NCBI GenBank assembly: GCA_031260235.1 | Contig: JAIRKG010000158.1 | Span: 1-12,532 of the forward strand | Reading direction: 5' to 3' | Length of the DNA stretch: 12,532 nt | From: Dysgonamonadaceae bacterium | Lineage (GTDB): Bacteria; Bacteroidota; Bacteroidia; Bacteroidales; Azobacteroidaceae | Shown here: piece by piece, positions 8,281 to 12,532 of the stretch | How the letters are laid out: every line of letters starts with the position of its first letter | How positions within the stretch are numbered: position 1 is the stretch's first letter | Translations under genes and position numbers: made by a program | The notes under the pieces: model-generated | Seen by the model: the letters and a program-made list of their open reading frames with translations, nothing else | What the model was told of the DNA's origin: nothing | The model's database searches: none

Positions 8281-8343
8281 AGGGACAACAATATTTAAAA
8301 TAGGGAGGACAACATTTTAAATAGGGACAATCTTTTCTAAAAT
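8281..8343. repeat. three tandem 21-base direct repeats in the metH/trpS spacer
   Basis: Units at 8281-8301, 8302-8322 and 8323-8343 each begin with AGGGA and end with an AT run closing in AAAT (TTTAAAAT, TTTTAAAT, CTAAAAT). Units 1 and 2 agree at 17 of 21 positions, and units 1 and 3 at 16 of 21, counted by eye. A further AGGGA is at 8241, 40 bases before unit 1, and CCCT/AGGG half-sites (8231-8244, 8258-8261) lie next to it. The last unit ends 12 bases before the trpS -33 box. A period of 21 bases is two helical turns, so the sites would face the same side of the DNA. Confidence 0.75.
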
Positions 8344-8355
8344 GAAAAAATGAAA

Positions 8356-8388
8356 TTTGATTTATGTAACAAATATTCGTTACCTTTG
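8356..8388 (+). promoter_or_regulatory. trpS promoter
   Basis: TTTG (8356-8359) and TACCTTTG (8381-8388) are 21 bases apart, matching the Bacteroidota -33/-7 pair. The -7 box ends 19 bases before the trpS ATG, giving a leader of roughly 13 bases. There is no T-box leader or leader peptide, so any control must act on the promoter itself, for example through the repeats just upstream. Confidence 0.75.
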
Positions 8389-8407
8389 CACAAAATTTTA
8401 ATAAAAC

Positions 8408-9400
8408 ATGAAAACAGTTTTAAGCGGCATCCGCCCGACCGGAAATTTACATTTGGGAAATTATTACGGCGCAATGGTTAACTTTCTGAAAATGCAAGAA
8501 GAATGTAACAGTTTTTTCTTTATTGCCGATCTTCACTCGCTCACCACGCATCCCGAGCCAAGCACGTTGCACGAGAATGTCCGAAACATTCTCTCCGCCT
8601 ATCTTGCATGTGGATTAGACCCCGCGAAAGCCACTATTTATGTGCAAAGCGACGTTCCGGAAGTCGTACAGTTATATCTTTTACTGAATATGCTTGCGCC
8701 GATTGGCGAACTGCATAAAACGGTATCTTTCAAGGATAAAGCTCGGCAACATCCCGATAACGTAAATGCAGGATTGTTTACTTATCCTGTTTTAATGGCT
8801 GCCGACATTTTATCTTTTAATGCCGATTATGTACCGGTCGGAAAGGATCAGGAACAACATTTGGAAATAACGCGGAATTATGCTAAACGCTTCAATCACA
8901 GATATTCTGTCGAATATTTTAAGCAGCCGACCGCATATGTATTTGGACAGGAACTGATCAAAATTCCGGGTTTGGACGGCAGCGGCAAAATGGGCAAATC
9001 GGAAGGCAATGCCATTTACCTGACCGACGATCCGAAAACAATTGAAAAGAAAGTGAAAAGCGCACTGACGGATAACGGCCCCGAAGGTCCGAACATGCCC
9101 AAACCCGATTATATCGAAAATTTATTTACTATCCTAAAAGTGGTTTCCGCCCCGGAAACGGTCGCTCATTACGAAAATCTTTGGAATACAGGTGAAAATA
9201 AATGGTATGGCAGTTTGAAAAAACAACTTGCCGAAGATATTATTAAGGTAACGACTCCTATTCGCGAACGCATCAACGAAATTAAAAACGACGCGCCTTA
9301 TTTGCACAAAGTAACGGCGGAAGGCGCGGAAAAGGCACGAGAAAGCGCTTCAAAAACGTTGCGGGAAGTTCGTGAAATCATGGGATTCAAGTCGTTTTGA
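8408..9400 (+). CDS. trpS: tryptophanyl-tRNA synthetase
   Basis: TrpS charges tRNA-Trp with tryptophan using ATP. The 330-residue protein has the class I signature HLGN at 15-18 (the HIGH motif, within PTGNLHLGNY) and KMGKS at 194-198 (the KMSKS motif). It also has the typical GKDQEQHLEITR segment at 145-156, which helps form the active site. Its length is normal for bacterial TrpS. The ATG at 8408 gives the family-standard start (MKTVLSGIRPTG) and sits just after a good promoter. The gene is monocistronic and converges on aroB, with 20 bases between stops and no clear terminator. Upstream are three 21-base repeats that may be binding sites. Identification is firm. Confidence 0.97.
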   Translation: MKTVLSGIRPTGNLHLGNYYGAMVNFLKMQEECNSFFFIADLHSLTTHPEPSTLHENVRNILSAYLACGLDPAKATIYVQSDVPEVVQLYLLLNMLAPIGELHKTVSFKDKARQHPDNVNAGLFTYPVLMAADILSFNADYVPVGKDQEQHLEITRNYAKRFNHRYSVEYFKQPTAYVFGQELIKIPGLDGSGKMGKSEGNAIYLTDDPKTIEKKVKSALTDNGPEGPNMPKPDYIENLFTILKVVSAPETVAHYENLWNTGENKWYGSLKKQLAEDIIKVTTPIRERINEIKNDAPYLHKVTAEGAEKARESASKTLREVREIMGFKSF

Positions 9401-9420
9401 AAATACAAAAACAGGATAAT

Positions 9421-10470
9421 TTAAATTTTACGGAAATAATCCAAAACTTCGTCAATTTCCAGTAGACTCGCTGTTTGGTTGATTTCAATGCGTCCGACCG
9501 ATTTCAACAGCGTAAAATTGATTAAGCCCGATTCATTCTTTTTATCATGCTGCATCAACTCATAAATCCGTTGATATTGTGAACAGCCAAAAGCAAAAAC
9601 ACCGTAGTTTTCTTTGACAAAACGGATAATCTGCATTAAAATACTTTTGTCAAACCCAAGTTTTACGAAAGACAGATACAACTCGCAAACCATTCCCCAA
9701 GCCACCGCATAGCCATGCAAAACAGGGTGTTTCAATTCATACGAAAGGCTTTCAAAAGCATGTCCGAAAGTATGTCCAAGATTCAACGCCTTGCGAATAC
9801 CCTGCTCGGTTGGATCTTCCTCCACAATCTGTTCCTTCACCAATACCGATGCAAACAACAAATCATTCAATTGTTGATAATCAATGACATCCCAATCAAA
9901 ACGTAATATTTTGTCCAACGACGCAGGAGAATCTAACAAAGCATGTTTCATCATCTCGGCATAACCGGAAAGCAAATTGGGCATATCCAGTGTTTTGAAA
10001 AAAACGGAATCAATCAACACTGCGATTGCAGGGGAAAAAGCGCCGATTTCATTTTTCAATCCATTGAAATTAACGCCCGTTTTTCCGCCGACAGCCGCAT
10101 CCACTGCACCCAAAAGTGTCGTAGGGATATTGACAAATCGGATTCCCCGCTTAAAAGCCGCGGCAGCAAACCCGCCCAAATCAGTCAACATGCCTCCACC
10201 CAAATTAATAAGCAAAGATTTACGATTAGCGCCGTTTTTAGAGAGAAATTCCCAAACGGCAGATAGCGATGCAACATTCTTGTTTTCGTCGCCCGCAGAG
10301 ATAATAATTTTTTTTGCAGACGCTATTTCCGGAATTGCCTGAACAAGTGGGAAACAATATTTTTGCGTATTTTCGTCCGTCAACACAAACAAACCGTCAT
10401 AATTTAACGAATGCAACAAACGGTTTAAATCATCGGTAATATCGCCGGAACGGATAATTTTTTGACTCAT
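9421..10470 (-). CDS. aroB: 3-dehydroquinate synthase
   Basis: AroB converts 3-deoxy-D-arabino-heptulosonate 7-phosphate to 3-dehydroquinate, step two of the shikimate pathway, using NAD and a divalent metal. The protein is 349 residues. The NAD-binding glycine motif is NLGGGMLTDLGG at 89-100, the conserved PTTLLGAVDAAVGGKTG stretch is at 116-132, and the metal ligands are most likely Glu172 (GYAEMMKH), His233 (NLGHTFGH) and His252 (LHGYAVAWGM). I choose the ATG at 10470 (MSQKII). An in-frame ATG at 10512 would add 14 residues, but the -7 box at 10489-10496 lies between the two. The gene is divergent from tRNA-Leu; their -7 boxes are about 43 bases apart. Confidence 0.95.
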   Translation of the reverse strand: MSQKIIRSGDITDDLNRLLHSLNYDGLFVLTDENTQKYCFPLVQAIPEIASAKKIIISAGDENKNVASLSAVWEFLSKNGANRKSLLINLGGGMLTDLGGFAAAAFKRGIRFVNIPTTLLGAVDAAVGGKTGVNFNGLKNEIGAFSPAIAVLIDSVFFKTLDMPNLLSGYAEMMKHALLDSPASLDKILRFDWDVIDYQQLNDLLFASVLVKEQIVEEDPTEQGIRKALNLGHTFGHAFESLSYELKHPVLHGYAVAWGMVCELYLSFVKLGFDKSILMQIIRFVKENYGVFAFGCSQYQRIYELMQHDKKNESGLINFTLLKSVGRIEINQTASLLEIDEVLDYFRKI

Positions 10471-10488
10471 TTTTTGGATTTTATTTCG

Positions 10489-10496
10489 CAAAAGTA
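10489..10496 (-). promoter_or_regulatory. -7 box of aroB
   Basis: On the - strand TACTTTTG matches TAnnTTTG, 18 bases before the ATG at 10470. No clear TTTG lies at 19-21 bases; the nearest TTTG (10510-10513) is only 13 bases away. The box decides the aroB start, because the longer reading frame begins upstream of it. Confidence 0.6.
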
Positions 10497-10515
10497 ATAC
10501 AAAAAACTTCAAATC

Positions 10516-10546
10516 TTTGTCAGTCCCAAAAGTTTTTTTACCTTTG
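10516..10546 (+). promoter_or_regulatory. tRNA-Leu promoter
   Basis: TTTG (10516-10519), a 19-base spacer and TACCTTTG (10539-10546) form a consensus-quality pair. The -7 box ends 17 bases before the mature tRNA 5' end, so transcription would begin about 10 bases upstream of it. Confidence 0.75.
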
Positions 10547-10563
10547 CGCTGTCTAATCGAAAA

Positions 10564-10647
10564 GCCCAGATGGCGGAATTGGTAGACGCGCTGGTCTCAA
10601 ACACCAGTGATAGCGATATCGTGCCGGTTCGATCCCGGCCTCGGGTA
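10564..10647 (+). tRNA. tRNA-Leu, anticodon CAA
   Basis: The 84-base gene reads leucine UUG codons. The D arm is GCG/CGC around GAATTGGTAGA. The anticodon arm is CTGGT-CTCAAAC-ACCAG with CAA at positions 34-36. A long class II variable arm, GATA-GCGA-TATC, and the T arm GCCGG-TTCGATC-CCGGC are intact. CCA is not encoded (CGG follows the discriminator A). The acceptor stem is odd: the 5' strand GCCCAGA (10564-10570) faces CTCGGGT (10640-10646), giving G-U, three C-G pairs, then A-C mismatch, G-U and another A-C mismatch. The gene has its own promoter and a terminator 13 bases downstream. The identity is firm; whether the mature tRNA is fully functional is less so. Confidence 0.93.
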
Positions 10648-10659
10648 CGGTGCAAAGCA

Positions 10660-10693
10660 CCCATAATCTACACTTTAGGTTATGGGCGTTTTT
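10660..10693 (+). terminator. intrinsic terminator of tRNA-Leu
   Basis: CCCATAATCTA (10660-10670) pairs with TAGGTTATGGG (10676-10686): 11 pairs including one T-G, around the loop CACTT. CGTTTTT follows (10687-10693) and then more T-rich sequence. The left arm overlaps by two bases a smaller hairpin GGTGC-AAA-GCACC (10649-10661). The terminator also contains the last codons and the stop of the opposite-strand PAP2 gene (stop at 10675-10677); on that strand only a weak T run follows the hairpin. Confidence 0.8.
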
Positions 10694-11280
10694 GCTTTTA
10701 TGGCTTTTGGGGGCAGCTTTTTGGCAAGCTGGTAAAGCGTCGCTACGCCCCACCCTATGCCTGCGCCGAGCAGCCCGCCGCAAATAATGTCGAGCGGGTA
10801 GTGAACGCCTAAGTAGATGCGCGTGTACGATACAAAAAGCGCAAATATCAGCATGAACACCGTAAAGTACGTTCGGCGCATGACCAGCAGCGAGTAGACA
10901 GCAATGGCAAACATGTTTGCCGCGTGCGATGACAGGAACCCGTAGCGTCCGCCGCGGTACTCGCGCACTACGTGCACCATATCACCCAGCGCGTGCGTGG
11001 GGCGTAGGCGGGCAAAAAGCGGCTTGAAAACGCCGCTCGAAATTCTGTCGGCGAGCAGCACGCATAGCGCCAAGCCCAGCGCCATAAGCAAAAAGCGTCG
11101 CCAGCCCAGCTTTCTGTACATCCAAAGCAGCATGAGCAAGTAGAGCGGAATCCACGTGCGGGTGGCGCTCGCATACCACATGAGCGTATCAAAGAAATCG
11201 GTATGCAGGCTATTCAGAAGTAAAAACAAATCGGTATCCCAATCAGGGAATGCCATACAATCTAACAGCTCATAGCTCAT
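10675..11280 (-). CDS. PAP2-family membrane phosphatase
   Basis: The 201-residue inner-membrane protein has the three phosphatidic-acid-phosphatase type 2 motifs: KPLFARLRP at 86-94 (K-x6-RP), FLSSHA at 115-120 (usual PSGH, with His119 as catalytic base) and TRIYLGVHYPLD at 153-164 (Arg154, His160 nucleophile, Asp164). Hydrophobic helices occur at about 44-55, 62-80, 120-135, 138-152 and 165-183. Family members act on phosphatidate, diacylglycerol pyrophosphate, undecaprenyl pyrophosphate or lipid A; the substrate cannot be read here. Among the clustered ATGs (11291, 11287, 11280, 11273) only 11280 stays open; Met9 (11256) is an alternative. It follows obgE closely and is probably cotranscribed with it. 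Its end overlaps the tRNA terminator. It is visibly richer in G+C than aroB. Confidence 0.88.
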   Translation of the reverse strand: MSYELLDCMAFPDWDTDLFLLLNSLHTDFFDTLMWYASATRTWIPLYLLMLLWMYRKLGWRRFLLMALGLALCVLLADRISSGVFKPLFARLRPTHALGDMVHVVREYRGGRYGFLSSHAANMFAIAVYSLLVMRRTYFTVFMLIFALFVSYTRIYLGVHYPLDIICGGLLGAGIGWGVATLYQLAKKLPPKAIKAKTPIT

Positions 11281-11303
11281 AGCTCATTCATTCATTCATT
11301 CAG
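11267..11303. repeat. tandem repeats at the obgE/PAP2 junction: AGCTCAT x3 then TCAT x4
   Basis: AGCTCAT occurs three times in a row (11267-11287). It merges into TCAT repeats (11284-11299) that end in TCAG. On the coding strand these are ATGAGCT heptads and ATGA tetramers, and they carry the obgE stop (11292-11294) and the PAP2 start (11280). Slippage here could change the gap between the genes or the last residues of ObgE. Confidence 0.85.
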
Positions 11304-12284
11304 CGTTTTCCAAAGCAAGTCTTTCAGCTCGGTCAGCCCAGCCTGCGTTATTGACGAAAAAAACAGGTGGGGCACATCTTTTGGGAGCGTTTTTTTGATG
11401 GCTCGCGTAAGCTCATCGTCCAGCATGTCGCATTTTGAAATAGCCAGCGCACGCTTTTTGTCCAGCATTTCGGGGTTGTACCGCTGCAACTCGCGAAGCA
11501 GCATGCGGTACTCAGCCTTGATGTCGGGGCTATCGGATGGCACCAAAAACAGCAAAACCGAGTTCCGCTCAGCATGCCGCAAAAACCGCAACCCTAACCC
11601 CTTACCATCGCTTGCGCCTTCTACTATTCCCGGAATGTCAGCCATCACAAACGATTTGTAGTCGCGGTATTTTACCATGCCCAGGTTAGGCTCAAGGGTG
11701 GTAAACGGGTAATCGGCAATTTTTGGCTTGGCGGCGCTCACCACCGACAGCAGGGTCGATTTGCCGGCGTTAGGCAAGCCCACCAAGCCGACATCGGCGA
11801 GGAGCTTGAGCTCAAGCACAAACCAGCCCTCCCTGCAAGGCTCGCCCGGCTGCGCGTAGCGCGGGGTTTGGTTGGTAGCGCTTTTGAAAAAAGCGTTGCC
11901 CATGCCCCCACGCCCACCTTTTACCAGCATTTTTTCTTCACCGTCTGCCGTAACCTCAAAGAGCATTTCGCCGGTTTGGGCGTCGCGGGCTATCGTGCCC
12001 AGCGGAACGTCCAGAACAATGTCTTTGCCGCTGGCGCCGGCGCTGAGCGCCGAGCCGCCTTTTTCGCCGTCTTCGGCGTGAATGTGCTTGCGAAATTTCA
12101 GGTGGAGAAGCGTCCAGCGCTGCTTATTGCCGCGCAGGACAATGTGGCCGCCACGCCCACCGTTACCGCCGTCGGGGCCGCCTTTGTCCACAAACTTTTC
12201 GCGGTGCAGGTGCATAGCCCCCGCGCCGCCGCTGCCAGAGCGGCAGTATACCTTTACGTAATCAACAAAATTTGAGGTGGACAC
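11292..12284 (-). CDS. obgE: Obg family GTPase (ribosome assembly)
   Basis: Obg is an essential GTPase that binds the large ribosomal subunit late in assembly. The 330-residue protein begins with the glycine-rich Obg fold (about 1-160, including [13 protein letters not shown] at 35-47 and KGGRGGMGN at 122-130). The G domain follows: P-loop GLPNAGKS (169-176), switch [10 protein letters not shown] (191-199), DIPG (216-219) and SKCD (283-286, for NKxD). There is no C-terminal OCT domain, as usual in this phylum. I place the start at GTG 12284: from there [11 protein letters not shown] aligns residue for residue with the usual Bacteroides start ([11 protein letters not shown]). A TTG at 12302 is in frame, but would add six residues. 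PAP2 follows at 11 bases. Confidence 0.93.
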   Translation of the reverse strand: MSTSNFVDYVKVYCRSGSGGAGAMHLHREKFVDKGGPDGGNGGRGGHIVLRGNKQRWTLLHLKFRKHIHAEDGEKGGSALSAGASGKDIVLDVPLGTIARDAQTGEMLFEVTADGEEKMLVKGGRGGMGNAFFKSATNQTPRYAQPGEPCREGWFVLELKLLADVGLVGLPNAGKSTLLSVVSAAKPKIADYPFTTLEPNLGMVKYRDYKSFVMADIPGIVEGASDGKGLGLRFLRHAERNSVLLFLVPSDSPDIKAEYRMLLRELQRYNPEMLDKKRALAISKCDMLDDELTRAIKKTLPKDVPHLFFSSITQAGLTELKDLLWKTLNE

Positions 12285-12367
12285 AGGGCAATAATTCAGC
12301 AATTCAACTATTCAACGTCTAACCATTAAATTGTAAGCTTACTGGCAAATGTTGTGGTCTTGACGTG

Positions 12368-12375
12368 CAAAGATA
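12368..12375 (-). promoter_or_regulatory. -7 box of obgE
   Basis: On the - strand TATCTTTG matches TAnnTTTG, 83 bases before the GTG start. No strong TTTG -33 box is seen. The box lies about 40 bases inside the apparent end of an insertion sequence, so the native promoter seems intact. The leader (12285-12361) shows no structure that I recognise. Confidence 0.5.
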
Positions 12376-12414
12376 GCGTTTTTCCATGTATTATAAAAAT
12401 CTGTGCTTATCTTC

Positions 12415-12428
12415 CAGGGTCGACGCAT
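12415..12428. mobile_element. possible insertion-sequence end
   Basis: CAGGGTCGACGCAT (12415-12428) directly follows the transposase stop on the - strand. It looks like the CAGGG-type terminal inverted repeat of ISAs1-like elements. The partner end and the target duplication lie outside the window, so this is inference from position and from the first bases only. Confidence 0.3.
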
Positions 12429-12530
12429 TTAAATTTTGAGGAGTTCCAAAAGGAAATTTTTGTCCCAAGCAGCTTTCAGGCGTTTGGATCGTAGGGATTC
12501 TGTGCCAGCATTTTTTTTGAGCAGGTTTAG
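12429..12530 (-). CDS. transposase C-terminus (ISAs1-like), cut by the window edge
   Basis: Reading in from the right edge, this frame gives 33 residues and a TAA stop. It starts LNLLKKNAGTESL, contains SKRLKAAWDKNFLLELL and ends in KI. A final block of the form K-x-KR-x-(R/K)-A-x-W-(D/N)-x-(D/N)-(F/Y)-L-x-x-(L/I)-L is what I know from the extreme C-terminus of ISAs1/DDE transposases. The catalytic residues lie beyond the window, so activity cannot be judged. The stop is followed by a CAGGG sequence that could be the element's end. It reads toward obgE. The alternative is that this is the end of an unrelated gene; the match is short, so confidence is moderate. Confidence 0.5.
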   Translation of the reverse strand, partial: LNLLKKNAGTESLRSKRLKAAWDKNFLLELLKI

Positions 12531-12532
12531 GG

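Noticed and set aside
8281..8343. CRISPR array made of the three 21-base units
   Set aside because: The units are contiguous with no spacers, are imperfect, and no cas genes are nearby.
8164..8407. Cobalamin or SAM riboswitch before metH, or T-box before trpS
   Set aside because: Both promoters lie within about 20 bases of the start codons, so there is no leader to hold such an element, and no consensus core is visible.
10471..10512. 14-residue N-terminal extension of AroB
   Set aside because: The aroB -7 box (10489-10496) lies within it, and MSQKII gives a normal start.
11868..12275. + strand open frame opposite obgE, 135 codons
   Set aside because: Its alanine-rich translation mirrors the glycine-rich Obg domain on the other strand. 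ObgE has all its motifs, so this is a shadow.
12285..12302. TTG start for ObgE, six residues upstream
   Set aside because: The GTG at 12284 aligns exactly with the usual start of Bacteroidales Obg; the extra residues have no counterpart.
12391..12531. Alternative - strand open frame at the right edge (46 codons)
   Set aside because: It overlaps the transposase-like frame, runs past the likely element end and has no family resemblance.

Overview
The window is a stretch of chromosome from a member of the Bacteroidota, most likely the Bacteroidales. Three things point there. Nearly every upstream region carries the phylum's distinctive -7 box TAnnTTTG, often with a TTTG box 19-21 bases further upstream, and there is little sign of Shine-Dalgarno sequences. 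The proteins (SmpB, MetH, TrpS, AroB, ObgE) have the wording I know from Bacteroides-type homologues. The window also holds the paired acyltransferases of glycine-lipid synthesis, typical of this phylum.

Layout. Bases 1-94 hold repeat-type spacer DNA and a promoter. Then come prmC and recX (+, overlapping by 4 bases), followed by convergent smpB and an upstream five-helix membrane protein gene (both -). A divergent promoter region (2426-2678) separates these from a two-gene + operon, probably glsA-glsB (PlsC-type O-acyltransferase plus GNAT N-acyltransferase, for glycine/ornithine-like aminolipids). Opposite this is metH (-, 1209 aa, B12-dependent methionine synthase). The metH/trpS divergent spacer (8164-8407) has a promoter at each end and three 21-base direct repeats next to the trpS promoter. 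trpS (+) converges on aroB (-). A compact divergent promoter region then serves aroB and a tRNA-Leu(CAA) gene, which has its own terminator. The last part holds obgE followed by a PAP2-family phosphatase gene (both -). At the right edge is the last part of an apparent transposase, so an insertion sequence seems to sit just upstream of the obgE promoter.

The genes are mostly housekeeping: translation (PrmC, SmpB, TrpS, tRNA-Leu, ObgE), recombination control (RecX), one-carbon/methionine and aromatic amino-acid metabolism (MetH, AroB), and membrane lipids (GlsA/GlsB, PAP2). I see no CRISPR array, toxin-antitoxin pair, phage genes or obvious new defence system.

The observations most worth checking are: (1) the tRNA-Leu acceptor stem, whose two halves do not match, lying exactly where base composition and codon style change, which could mean recombination in the tRNA or an assembly join; (2) the phased 21-base repeats in front of trpS; (3) very short leaders in several genes; and (4) the repeat-rich obgE/PAP2 junction. 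No gene-free stretch exceeds 300 bases. The longest are 2426-2678, 8164-8407 and 12285-12532, and each is described below.
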